From Vulcanisaeta distributa JCM 11216 (GTDB taxonomy: Archaea > Thermoproteota > Thermoprotei > Thermoproteales > Thermocladiaceae), in contig NZ_BBBI01000002.1 in the NCBI RefSeq assembly GCF_001315985.1, forward strand, positions 124,001-188,000: DNA of 64,000 nucleotides, in the 5' to 3' direction. Of this stretch, positions 29,787-38,142 are shown piece by piece. Position 1 is the first letter of the stretch. Each line of letters starts with the position of its first letter. Position numbers and translations under genes: made by a program. The notes beneath the pieces are model-generated. The model was given only the letters and a program-made list of their open reading frames with translations. It was not told the DNA's origin and searched no databases.

Positions 29787-30479
29787 TTAGCTCGGGGGGG
29801 GAGCCTCCTCAACAAGCTTGAAGCCGTATTTTCGAGCAAGCTCCCTGGCTCCAGAGGTAAAACAGGGAGCCACTAGCAAGCCCTTGGCCTTTAGGGCTTC
29901 TGTATACCTCTTCAATTGGCTTATAGCCTGTAGGTCAGCACACTGGCGCTTGACCTCAATAACCCACTTGGCACCATCTGGGGGGGTTGTGGCTATAATA
30001 TCGGCAATCCCAAAGCCCGGCACCTCGTACTCAATGCCGATGACCCTACCACCTGGCAGGTACTTTCCAATATTATTGGCGATATAGAGCTTCAAGTCAT
30101 CATGAGTACCCCTCAACTCGAACCTGCCCTCGCTTGGTAATCCCCCCCAGCAAGCCCACTCAACCTCGTAAATCCTAATCCTAACCATTTCCCTTGGCCT
30201 CCTCCTGATTGCCACGAGCTCAAGCCCCCCCTGCTGGCTTTGCAGGATTGTTACCCTGGAGCCAGGTGGTTGCCAATTGAGCGGTTGGTAGCCCTCGCTC
30301 GTGTGTATTAGTAATGAGCCATCGGGCTTGATTATTATTAATCGCCAAGCCCTATTAGCCCTTGATGATGCCCTACCATCATAGTAAACCTCACAGTCAG
30401 CGTATAGGACGATGACTGCCCTATTTAATTGGCTTTGCCAATCAGCACCACAGGGCATGCCCCCCCTGGCTGGCTCCAC
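29787..30479 (-). CDS. nucS: Endonuclease NucS/EndoMS
   Basis: NucS, the archaeal (and actinobacterial) mismatch- and branch-specific nuclease working with PCNA. N-terminal DNA-binding domain: CEVYYDGRASS, LIIIKPDGSLLIH, LNWQPPGSRV, RRRPREMVRI. C-terminal PD-(D/E)XK domain: FGIADIIATTPP (Asp), WVIEVKRQ (Glu, Lys), ISQLKRYTEAL (Gln), GLLVAPCFTSGAREL. Start is GTG 30479 or the in-frame ATG near 30458. The C-terminus EAPPPS is encoded by a C8 tract. It lies inside a tRNA-bounded element rather than in an obvious core-gene context. Confidence 0.93.
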   Translation of the reverse strand: MEPARGGMPCGADWQSQLNRAVIVLYADCEVYYDGRASSRANRAWRLIIIKPDGSLLIHTSEGYQPLNWQPPGSRVTILQSQQGGLELVAIRRRPREMVRIRIYEVEWACWGGLPSEGRFELRGTHDDLKLYIANNIGKYLPGGRVIGIEYEVPGFGIADIIATTPPDGAKWVIEVKRQCADLQAISQLKRYTEALKAKGLLVAPCFTSGARELARKYGFKLVEEAPPPS

Positions 30480-30735
30480 GCCTAATTAGGGCGTTAGCTG
30501 TGGGATTCGTCGCGACCCATTGTTCCTTTTACCCCCCCCTCTTGGGGGCTTCCATAGTGTCATGCCCCCCCGAGCTAGTTATAAGTCCTTTCATTACTAA
30601 TTTCCAGTAGTACACCGTAATTATAATGCCCAGGGTCTTGATTACCGGAAGCTTGAAAGAGAGGACTGAAAGTCCATAAAAAGGAAATACATGATACATT
30701 TTTATACCCCCCCGCTTTATTATATAAAAAGAAAG

Positions 30736-31029
30736 ATGGATATGGCTGAAACCAAGATAAAGCCCATTAAGCTTCCGAGGGGAGTTATTGCGTATACTTA
30801 TGGCTCCGCGGTTGCCAGGATGTACGAATTCTTGAAGTACGCGCTCTTGAATAATAGGAGGAAAGAAGTCGAGGAATGCGTGAGGATTATCGAGTCTTGG
30901 AAGAATAGTGATAATCCAGAGGAGAGGAAGGCCTACGGATTGTTCATGTGGGGGGGTCCATATAAAGAACTCTATAAGAAAGCTAAGAAATACCTAGAGG
31001 AATCCTCTGGACTTGAGCTAAGTGTATAA
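30736..31029 (+). CDS. Small basic helical protein of the element
   Basis: About 97 residues from ATG 30736: MDMAETKIKPIKLPRG, then helices (YEFLKYALLNNRRKEVEECV, YKELYKKAKKYLEESSG). Lys/Arg-rich; possibly nucleic-acid binding. MWGGPYKEL has a Gly pair from a G7 tract. A/T-rich ttatatacc-like and tatataaaa sequences at 30700-30727 supply the promoter. No family recognised. Confidence 0.55.
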   Translation: MDMAETKIKPIKLPRGVIAYTYGSAVARMYEFLKYALLNNRRKEVEECVRIIESWKNSDNPEERKAYGLFMWGGPYKELYKKAKKYLEESSGLELSV

Positions 31030-31074
31030 AGTAGCATGGTTAAATAATTATACACATACATATAAGGTGATGTT

Positions 31075-32120
31075 ATGGCCTCTAGGCTTGGGAGTTGCAT
31101 ACCCATTGTTGAACGCATTCAACGCTTTATTAGGGTTAGAACCCGTGAATTCCTTGAGGAACTCATTCTAACGTTCACATGCGATAAAGTCGCTAATTAC
31201 GTATGCTTCGAGAGAGTACGTAATAATGCAGGCACTTACCTTGCTAAGTTAAACGGCGACTACGTATTGATTGAGAGGGTTATAGGTCCAAGTAATGAGA
31301 TCCTAAGCGTACTACCCAGTGATTTCGTCCAGAATGTACTAGGGCTCAGCCCAGGCAGTAATTATATATGCATAGCCATGCATGTTGATGCAAATGAGTA
31401 TTATACGGTTAGGTTTCATTTACGTAGACCCATTGAGCCCATACCCATGCATGCGTTTACCCAAGCATTAAGGAGGATGGTAGCTTCATTACGGCCGCAT
31501 CTTGCTTACATGATTATTGATACGATAACCACGCTCAACGCACCGTCAAATGCGCAGAAGCAGTACGTGTGGGTGTTGCTTGATGAGGAACACATGGATT
31601 TTAGGAAAGAGGACATGGAGATGGAATTGAATGGAATGAAAATGTTTAGTAGTTCTGTAATAAGTAAACTTGAAATCTTGGATTTTTCGCCAAAGAGCCT
31701 TGCATTCTCATTTGAAATAAACCCTAATACTGGGCCCATAACCTATAGCTACTATATTATACTTAGTTCATTTCATAGGCCATTCTCTTGGGCTTATTAC
31801 ATCACCGGTATTGGCGTCACTGCATTGGCACTATTCCTAGTAATCATGGGCCTCCTAAAGCCGATGGAGGCATACATGAATTACCTAATCGCAACCGCAC
31901 CAATACTAACAACGCTCATATTGCTAATACTCAGTAGTTACCTAATCCTGCCTAAGGATGTACCTTCAACACCAAGCTCATTGCGTTTCTGGTCCTAACC
32001 GACACGTTATTAATAATTGTATTGACATTACTCGTTATAGTTAAGATACTATACCCTACCATTATTAAATTGGCGTGGCATTTTATAAATATTCTTCTTG
32101 GCGCTGAGGGCAATAAATAA
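31075..32120 (+). CDS. Hypothetical protein with C-terminal membrane helices (frameshifted)
   Basis: A soluble N-terminal region of ~240 residues (FIRVRTREFLEELILTF, IMASLRPHLAYMIIDTI-like) precedes helices ITGIGVTALALFLVIMG and LIATAPILTTLILLILSSYL; after a one-base frameshift near 31965 it continues TKLIAFLVLTDTLLIIVLTL to a stop at 32120. About 348 residues. Unknown; possibly a membrane sensor of the element. Confidence 0.5.
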
Positions 32121-32306
32121 TGTGATGCAAAGGATGGATTAAAACCGATAAAAAGCGAAACCGCTAGAATCCTGCCTAAGTCCCTAATTACCGTTTTCGT
32201 GTCTACCTTAGAATTCAATGGGTATGTATCGAAGAAGCCCCCTTAACTTCAAGGGCTTTACAGGCCTGGTGTGGTTAGGTTCCTAGCCTAATTAGTGAGG
32301 CTTGTA

Positions 32307-32607
32307 ATGGGGGGGCTTGTGATTTGGCTCTGGTACTTTGACCCGCATCCAGAGGACTTAGAGCTAATGACTAGGTTACTTGTGTACCTACTTGGTACTG
32401 TGGATACCCTAGTCATTGCCAGGCACGGCTCCCAAGCCTAATCACCTACAGGGCTAGGGCATTCGGGGGGGACTTGGTCTTCATCCACAAAGCCCCCCAG
32501 TGGATGGGATTAGCGAATTCATTAGGGACTTGAGGAGCAAGGGCTTGAGATTCGGTAGGATTGTACTCGTGAAAGCCCCCCCGGCATTGCCGGGGCTAAA
32601 CGGCTAG
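32307..32607 (+). CDS. Hypothetical protein of the element (broken frame)
   Basis: Starts at ATG 32307 (GLVIWLWYFDPHPEDLELM, LLVYLLGTVDTLVIARHG); after one missing base near 32430 it reads LITYRARAFGGDLVFIHKAP, and after another slip VDGISEFIRDLRSKGLRFGR to a stop at 32607. About 100 residues, alpha/beta, Rossmann-like rhythm. The final codons run into the hairpin at 32574. Confidence 0.35.
32574..32597. terminator. Asymmetric GC hairpin (C7 versus G4 arm)
   Basis: 5' arm AG-C7-GGC, loop ATT, 3' arm GCC-GGGG-CT. A perfect palindrome if C7 were C4: the mirror image of the hairpin at 25268, in which the G arm is the long one. Positioned between convergent ORFs. Confidence 0.6.
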
Positions 32608-32826
32608 TGCAATTACTACAGTCATTATTAATAGTACAGTCGCTAGAGTGATGTGTCTCCCAGTCATGAGGCTTATCAACCACACGGCTAGCATTATCAC
32701 TGTAAGTGTGGTTAGTATTATTGAGAAGCCCGGAGCCATTGAGGATGCAATGGCAGTTGTGATTAGTAGGGCTATGTAGGATAGTACCAAGCCCCCCCAA
32801 TTCGGCACGGGCTTTTTAATCGGCAA
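32596..32826 (-). CDS. Small two-helix membrane protein of the element
   Basis: 76 residues: basic start MPIKKPVPNW, helix LSYIALLITTAIASSM, helix LTTLTVIMLAVWLISLM, then HITLATVLLIMTVVIALAV. Small hydrophobic proteins like this are common in crenarchaeal plasmids and viruses. No family recognised. Confidence 0.5.
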   Translation of the reverse strand: MPIKKPVPNWGGLVLSYIALLITTAIASSMAPGFSIILTTLTVIMLAVWLISLMTGRHITLATVLLIMTVVIALAV

Positions 32827-32862
32827 GGCCCTAATTAGATTGGCTTAACCCCCCCCGTAATC

Positions 32863-33246
32863 GTGAGCATTGGAGTCAAGTACCTAGAGCCCGAGGATGG
32901 CTTCCTAGTCATAATGAGGAACACTGTAGACATCCACAATGAGGATGACGTGATTAATATGAGGATTGAACAATTAAACTGCCCCTATGGCTTGCTAAGT
33001 GATTCCGAGACAGTAGTCAATGAGCTGGTGGACATTGTGAATGCCGAGGGCATTATTATAGCCTACCGCCTCAGGAAGCCAGCCATAGACCCACTCAAGC
33101 TGGGCTTGAGCCACAGGGATTATGAAGCTCACTTCACGAGACCAGTCCTGGTCTGGGTTGGGCACGAGGGCGATAAGCCAATAAGGCTTGGCAAGCTACT
33201 AAGGGGCTTCCTGGGCTTTAGGAAGCACGCCTGTTTTCTCGCTTAA
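32863..33246 (+). CDS. Hypothetical protein of the element
   Basis: 127 residues from GTG 32863, beta-rich at the start (GVKYLEPEDGFLVIM), with SDSETVVNELVDIVNAEG and YEAHFTRPVLVWVGHEG. Its 3' end overlaps the 3' end of the truncated integrase on the other strand by about 48 bases, marking a likely recombination junction. No family recognised. Confidence 0.5.
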   Translation: MSIGVKYLEPEDGFLVIMRNTVDIHNEDDVINMRIEQLNCPYGLLSDSETVVNELVDIVNAEGIIIAYRLRKPAIDPLKLGLSHRDYEAHFTRPVLVWVGHEGDKPIRLGKLLRGFLGFRKHACFLA

Positions 33247-33669
33247 GCCCTTCAAACGCTTTGCCTTTATGAACTCGTTTATTTCCTCTTTACTGACTCC
33301 ATACATGCCCTGCATTGCCATTAGGTAGTCACTCAGGTACTCCTTGACAAGGCTTAGTAGGAACTCCCTAAGTGCTGGGTCTACCCTGGCAGTGGCGACT
33401 ACACGCACAACGTCATCGAATGATGCCCTCCTCTCTGGGACTATACCCTTAAGCAGTAGTGCCAGCTCCTGGTCATCGAGGAACCTAAGGGCTTGACAAA
33501 GCAAGCCATCACCAACCCTAACCTCACTCCTCCTGACCTTCCCAATGTACGAAGAATCAACGCCGAGGTCACGGGGCTTAACACTCTTATTATTAATTAG
33601 GTATAGGATTATTTCCCTTCGTTGCTTGGGATTGACCTGGTCAATGTCGGTGAGCTGACAATCAACCAT
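33199..33669 (-). pseudogene. Tyrosine-recombinase integrase, N-terminal fragment
   Basis: 156 residues. The N-terminal HTH-like part (YLINNKSVKPRDLGVDSSYI, KVRRSEVRVGDGLLCQAL) and the segment EINEFIKAKRLKGLSEKT resemble the leader and core-binding domain of archaeal integrases. The frame ends a few residues after SEKT and no R...HxxR...Y catalytic domain follows on either strand, so the gene looks truncated by rearrangement. It starts about 105 bp from tRNA-Trp and points inward, the usual place for an integrase. Confidence 0.5.
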
Positions 33670-33758
33670 TGACTAGTCAGTGAGTGGCAGGCACGTATTT
33701 AAGCCTTCCGCGAATGAATTACATGAAGATCGGGAATGATTCGGTTACGAAGTATTTA

Positions 33759-33813
33759 GGGTTGAACAAGGAATTGGTGGGCCCGGTGGGATTTGAACCC
33801 ACGACCTACGGGT
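33759..33813 (-). repeat. Right attachment repeat within tRNA-Trp
   Basis: Partner of 24731-24785 (54/55 identity). It overlaps the 3' half of the intact tRNA-Trp, from the anticodon stem 3' strand through the CCA and 16 bp beyond. The match stops exactly at the anticodon loop, typical of integration sites in tRNA genes. Confidence 0.85.
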
Positions 33814-33853
33814 CTGGAGCCCGCCGCTCTGGGCCTTGCTGAGCTACGGGCCC
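33775..33853 (-). tRNA. tRNA-Trp (CCA anticodon)
   Basis: Cloverleaf on the minus strand: acceptor GGGCCCG/CGGGCCC, D stem GCTC/GAGC, anticodon stem GCGGG/CCCGT with loop CTCCAGA (anticodon CCA), variable loop AGGTC, T arm GTGGG-TTCAAAT-CCCAC, discriminator A, encoded CCA at 33775-33777. No intron, although many archaeal tRNA-Trp genes have one. Serves as integration target for the element to its left. Confidence 0.93.
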
Positions 33854-33917
33854 GGTTAGTATATTCATTGTTTGTTTTTAAGTTTTTTGCGGTGTTTGCC
33901 CATGGGGTATGGGCTGT

Positions 33918-34849
33918 TTAATACTTGTTGTAGAATGCCTGTTTCAGTGTTGATCCTATTAGTCCGATTACTGCCCTGGCGTGTGGTATTGGGAATCCAT
34001 AAATCCGTGGGTTACTCCGTTGAATCTCACGGTTACTGTCGGCACACCTGCCTCGGCGAGTTTCGCCGCGTATGTTTCTGCGGAGTCTCTCAGTGGGTCG
34101 TACTCAGAGGTTATTACTAGGGCTGGTGGTAGGTTGCTTAGGTTGTCCACGAGTATTGGTGAGAACCTTGGGTCGAATGCATCGGCGGGGGGGCTCCTTA
34201 GGTAGGCCCTGTTGAAGAATGCCATGGCCTCGCGCTCGAGGAATAAGCCTGCGGAGTATTCTCTAATTGTGTATGATGCCAGGTCAACCCCTACGAATGG
34301 GTTTATTAGGACTTGGTACTTTAGGGTTGGTCTTAGTCCCTGGTCCCTAGCCATTATTGCCACTACGGCGGCTAGGTTACCACCGGCACTATCGCCGCCA
34401 ATCGCCACCTTCTCAGGGTCTCCATTGATTTCCCTGGCGTGCTCAAGGGCCCACTTGGTTGAGTCGAAGGCGTCAATTACGGCTGCGGGGAATTTATGCT
34501 CAGGAGCTAATCTGTAATCCACGGAAACTACTACGCAGTCACAGGCAACGGCCAACTCCCTGCATAGTGGGTCGTAGGTCTCCACGTCACCTATCACGAA
34601 GCCGCCACCATGGAAGTAAACAAGTACGCCGAAGTCGCTGCCCTCCCTAGGCACGTAGACCCTGGCGGGTATCTTCGTCTCACTACCTGGTATTGTTACG
34701 TCATAGGCCCTGTAAATGGGTCTCCTTGGTTGTGATGTGAAGAATGCCCTGAACATCTTCCTGAACTCGTCAAGTGGTATCTTCGTCATTTGCGGCATTA
34801 CCTTGTTTAGTTCCTCGAGGATCTTCCTAACCGATGGGTCCAGAGGCAT
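33918..34849 (-). CDS. Alpha/beta-hydrolase esterase, HSL family (frameshifted end)
   Basis: Hormone-sensitive-lipase-type carboxylesterase. Oxyanion-hole motif YFHGGGFVIGD, nucleophile GGDSAGGNLAAVV, DYRLAPEHKFPAA, acid region EYDPLRD and catalytic His in VTHGFMD. After a missing T near 33985 the C-terminus continues IPHARAVIGLIGSTLKQAF to a stop at 33918. ATG 34849 (MPLDPSVRKILEELNKVMPQ) is preferred over upstream codons because a TATA-like aaatacttta lies about 28 bp before it. Confidence 0.9.
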
Positions 34850-34921
34850 ATTTGCTAGTTCAGGTTGAGGCTCTAAAGTATTTGCTCTATATAGATATTG
34901 AATTAGATATAAAAGCAAAAA

Positions 34922-35215
34922 TCAAGGCCTCCAGCCTCGCCTCCACCTGTGTCTATGCCTAGCGGGTTCTGGCGCCGATATAATGGTTACAAACGTATTA
35001 GACGCTGTATCGGCATCAAGCACGATTACGGAACCATCCTCCCTCTGAACAAGAACTGGACCGCAGGGCATGCTTATTAGCACTTTAACGATTGAACCAC
35101 TCATTAGGCCAAGGTCAATTAACCTATCACTGCCAGGCCTAACAATTCTCACCATTGAGTTGTTTGGTGCTTTATTTATTGGTATGCCTTCACTGCCAGC
35201 GTACATGTAAATCAC
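34922..35215 (-). CDS. feoA: FeoA-domain protein
   Basis: 97 residues with the SH3-like FeoA core: MVRIVRPGSDRLIDLGLMSGSIVKVLISMPCGPVLV, then SVIVLDADTASNTFV and a His/Arg-rich tail (RHRHRWRRGW). FeoA regulates or supports the FeoB ferrous iron channel. Its first codon overlaps the feoB stop, so it is translated from the feoB message. Confidence 0.88.
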   Translation of the reverse strand: MIYMYAGSEGIPINKAPNNSMVRIVRPGSDRLIDLGLMSGSIVKVLISMPCGPVLVQREDGSVIVLDADTASNTFVTIISAPEPARHRHRWRRGWRP

Positions 35216-37209
35216 CTTAACGTAATCATTAACGCAATATAGTACGTCACGTATGCTAATCCCAATGCTATTAGGAATTGAAGAATGGTATTAACCACCG
35301 TAAGTCTTAAGCCAACAACCTGCCTCTCCGTAATGAGTGTGGCAATGCATGGTGAGTAGAAGGTCGTGAAAACTATCAGGGCTATGGCTGATGGTAGCGA
35401 AATAAATGATTTTATGGCATATATCAGCCCACCCTCCTCAACACCGTAGAGTAGAGCCAACGTGCTTAACACAACCTCCTTAAATATATATCCGTAGACT
35501 AACGCTGCAGAGAATTGCCAGGGTATACCAATGGGGCTTAGTAATGGTGCCATGGCATTACCTATTACGCCAAGCCACGTCTGTTTAAGAAGTGCAGGGC
35601 TACCAAGGGCTTTGGGGCCTATTACGCCACTTGGTCCGCTTATTGATAGGAACCACATTATTACTACGAAAATCACTATTAACGTCCCAGCCCTAGATAA
35701 AAATTCATAGGTGTAATGCCAGACCTTCTTAATGAACGCTTTGTGCAATGGCAATATTAATGGAGGTAATGTGTAGGAGTACGGCACACTTCTACCTATG
35801 AATCTTAAACGTACCTTTGAGAAACTCGATATGATAATCACGCCAATCAGCGCTACGGCATAGGGTAATACCACAACGAGACCCATTAATTGCGGCATTA
35901 CGGCAGCAGCTATTAATGATATTATCACAAACCTTGCCGTACATGGTATGTAGGGTATCATTAAGGCGGTGAGTACTCTATCCCTGGCGCTTGGCATTGC
36001 CTTTGTGGCGGTTATAGCCGGTACATTGCATCCAGAGCCAGCAATCAGGTAAATAAGCCTCTCGAGGGTATACCAATGCGTCTTAGCCACCTTTCTATTG
36101 GAAATGATATCCTCACAATCAACCCAGAATCCTCTATGAACGCTATTAGGAGGGCAACCCCCAAAGACGTAGGGTATAAAGTCTATTAATGTGGCAATTC
36201 CACTCCATATCCCATCTACGATTAATGATTTAATTAACTCATTAGTTACGTAACTCGCAACGATACTATCTATCGGTAATGAATCAAGGAACATTGATAG
36301 CAGGTCCACCAGAGGTTCTAGGGCTAGGAATATGGTCTCAGCCAATGCAAATAGTAATAGGATAGAGATAATAGGGCCGTATTTCGGGTTCAGGAATAAT
36401 TCATCGTATTTGCTAATCAAGGGCTTTCTACCCTTTGAAACGAACTTATTAATTAAAGATCTCACAGCGTTCCATCGCATGGCCGCAACATAACTACTTA
36501 CGTCTCCAACCTCTTTACGAGCATTCTCAATAATTTGCCTAACATAGTCGTTATTTAGTAGGTTACCCATTAGCTCTCTCGTAACTGGGTTATCACTAAG
36601 TGTCTCTATCGCGAATCCCCCCCGCGATACCCCCAAAGCATTGGCTAAATCCTCTATGTATTTCTCGAGCTTATCGTAATTAACCACACGTACATTACCC
36701 TGCCCTACATCGCGTATTTTGATAATCATATTCTTCAAAACATCTAATCCAGAGCCCCTGACGGCTATTGTAGGTAATACAGGTATTCCCAGGGCCTTAC
36801 TTAACCCCTCAATATCATATCGAAAGCCACTCCTTGATGCTAAATCCATCATATTAAGGACAAGGATTACAGGCTTACCTAGCTCCATGACTTGAATAAG
36901 TAGGTAAAGGGTTTGCTCAGGATCAAGTGCCGACCCAACCACTACTATACCATCATAATCACCCCCCCGTAGTATCTCCCTAGCAGCCACGGCCTCATCA
37001 ACCATGCCGGCCCTAAGGCTGTAGGTGCCTGGTAGGTCTATGATTGATACCTTAATACCATCAATGCTGTATTCCACTTTATTTATTGAGACCGTGGTGC
37101 CTGGGTAATTAGCCGTATTAATAGTGACACCACTAAGTTCACTAAATATGGTGGACTTACCACAATTTGGTACACCAGCAATGAGAACTTTAATGACGTC
37201 GTTTCGCAT
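35212..37209 (-). CDS. feoB: Ferrous iron transporter FeoB
   Basis: 665 residues, intact. N-terminal G domain: G1 GVPNCGKSTIF, G3 DLPGTYSLRAG, G4 NMMD. The membrane part has two Gate-type regions with the conserved Cys motifs (GSGCNVPAITATKAM, IPYIPCTARF) and the C-terminal FYSPCIATL. It imports Fe(II) driven or gated by GTP. Promoter TATA-like gtttttaag at about 37239-37247 on the minus strand, next to the operator sites shared with the divergent gene. Confidence 0.95.
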   Translation of the reverse strand: MRNDVIKVLIAGVPNCGKSTIFSELSGVTINTANYPGTTVSINKVEYSIDGIKVSIIDLPGTYSLRAGMVDEAVAAREILRGGDYDGIVVVGSALDPEQTLYLLIQVMELGKPVILVLNMMDLASRSGFRYDIEGLSKALGIPVLPTIAVRGSGLDVLKNMIIKIRDVGQGNVRVVNYDKLEKYIEDLANALGVSRGGFAIETLSDNPVTRELMGNLLNNDYVRQIIENARKEVGDVSSYVAAMRWNAVRSLINKFVSKGRKPLISKYDELFLNPKYGPIISILLLFALAETIFLALEPLVDLLSMFLDSLPIDSIVASYVTNELIKSLIVDGIWSGIATLIDFIPYVFGGCPPNSVHRGFWVDCEDIISNRKVAKTHWYTLERLIYLIAGSGCNVPAITATKAMPSARDRVLTALMIPYIPCTARFVIISLIAAAVMPQLMGLVVVLPYAVALIGVIIISSFSKVRLRFIGRSVPYSYTLPPLILPLHKAFIKKVWHYTYEFLSRAGTLIVIFVVIMWFLSISGPSGVIGPKALGSPALLKQTWLGVIGNAMAPLLSPIGIPWQFSAALVYGYIFKEVVLSTLALLYGVEEGGLIYAIKSFISLPSAIALIVFTTFYSPCIATLITERQVVGLRLTVVNTILQFLIALGLAYVTYYIALMITLR

Positions 37210-37265
37210 TTACTTATCGAGTACCCACAATGATAAACCACTTAAAAACTATTCTTTAGGCTGAA

Positions 37266-37280
37266 TTAGGGTTACCCTAA
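37266..37280. promoter_or_regulatory. Inverted repeat TTAGGG-N3-CCCTAA (metal-regulator-like operator)
   Basis: Perfect 6-bp arms around TTA. It resembles DtxR/MntR-family boxes (TTAGG...CCTAA). It lies between feoB and the divergent transporter, upstream of the latter's TATA (tttata at 37289-37294). Confidence 0.65.
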
Positions 37281-37301
37281 CAGAAAGGTTTATAGTTTCC
37301 A

Positions 37302-37316
37302 TTAGGGCAGACCTAA
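37302..37316. promoter_or_regulatory. Second inverted repeat TTAGG-N5-CCTAA
   Basis: Same arms as the site at 37266, with 36 bp between their starts. It covers the expected transcription start between the TATA and the ATG at 37321, where a bound repressor would block initiation of the divergent transporter gene. Confidence 0.65.
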
Positions 37317-37320
37317 TGAT

Positions 37321-38100
37321 ATGCAGAGAACCATTTTCTCAAGTAAGTCATCGAAGATATGGCTTTTAGCAGGCATTATATCGGTGGCTATAATCATCGC
37401 TATAATGTCAATGCCTGAAATACTTGAACCCCCCCTTGCTAAGTACATAGTTAGGTCCATGGGGGGGCCCTACTGGCTACTTGCCGTGCTCATTGTTGGC
37501 GTGATACATGGCTTAAAGCCTGATGAGCATACCTGGCCTATCACCGTGTCTTACGGCCTAATGCAGAGGAATGTGAGGGGTGTTATCACCGCTGTTTCCG
37601 TGTTCGCCAGCGCCCTAACCCTGGTGTGGACCTTAATGAGCGCCTTGGTTGGCGAGTTAATGGGTTTACTTAATACCTCGGTTCTCGACCCGTATGTCGA
37701 CATAATCGTTGGGTTAACCATGATTGGGGGGGTCGCCGCATACCTAGTGTTTGGGAAGCATGGGGGGGATCACCATGATGTTAAGACCGCGGATTACAGG
37801 CTCATATGGATCCACGGCTTAGCCGCGGCATTCGGCGGCGACTTCTTCATTGTTCTAATACTGACCATAGCCATTGTCCCCATGATTACGGCCGGGCTAT
37901 CATTCCTCGTTGGCTTCATGTTTGGTTTCGGTTCCTGGCTTGCCCAGACCATCATAGTACTAGCTATTTACAAAGGCATTGTTAAGAGCGTTGGTGATTG
38001 GGGGGGCGTCGTGGCTGAGGCTGGTAGGATTGCCCTTGGCATATTGGGCTTATTCATGATCGGTCTTGGCGTTTACTCATTTTTCACTCCCAGCGGTTAG
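37321..38100 (+). CDS. NicO/RcnA-like metal transporter
   Basis: 259 residues with about six membrane helices. The motif GVIHGLKPDEHTWPITVSYG resembles the metal-binding H-x-x-(x)-D-x-H motif of nickel/cobalt (NicO, UreH) transporters, and GKHGGDHHDV is a cytoplasmic His-rich loop. It is divergent from feoB with shared operators, so iron or manganese is at least as likely a substrate. Four G7 and one C7 tracts encode Gly or Pro pairs in loops. Confidence 0.7.
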   Translation: MQRTIFSSKSSKIWLLAGIISVAIIIAIMSMPEILEPPLAKYIVRSMGGPYWLLAVLIVGVIHGLKPDEHTWPITVSYGLMQRNVRGVITAVSVFASALTLVWTLMSALVGELMGLLNTSVLDPYVDIIVGLTMIGGVAAYLVFGKHGGDHHDVKTADYRLIWIHGLAAAFGGDFFIVLILTIAIVPMITAGLSFLVGFMFGFGSWLAQTIIVLAIYKGIVKSVGDWGGVVAEAGRIALGILGLFMIGLGVYSFFTPSG

Positions 38101-38142
38101 GGAAAGCACTATTTTTAAACTGGTACTTGGCGCCCCAATGCT

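Larger units (their letters stand above)
24731..33813. mobile_element. Integrated element in tRNA-Trp (about 9.0 kb)
   Basis: Bounded by the 55-bp tRNA-derived direct repeat with copies 9,028 bp apart. The intact tRNA-Trp is at the right end and the element lies on its 3' side, as expected for tyrosine-recombinase integration. Contents: a truncated integrase next to the tRNA, AbrB-like and winged-helix regulators, RNase HI, NucS, and many small orphan genes, with recurring GC hairpins between genes. No capsid, replication or conjugation gene was recognised, so whether it is a plasmid, virus or genomic island is open. Confidence 0.8.

Noticed and set aside
32522-32800. Second minus-strand ORF over the small membrane gene
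   Set aside because: Shadow frame of the two-helix membrane protein, rich in His, Asn and Ser with no structural logic.
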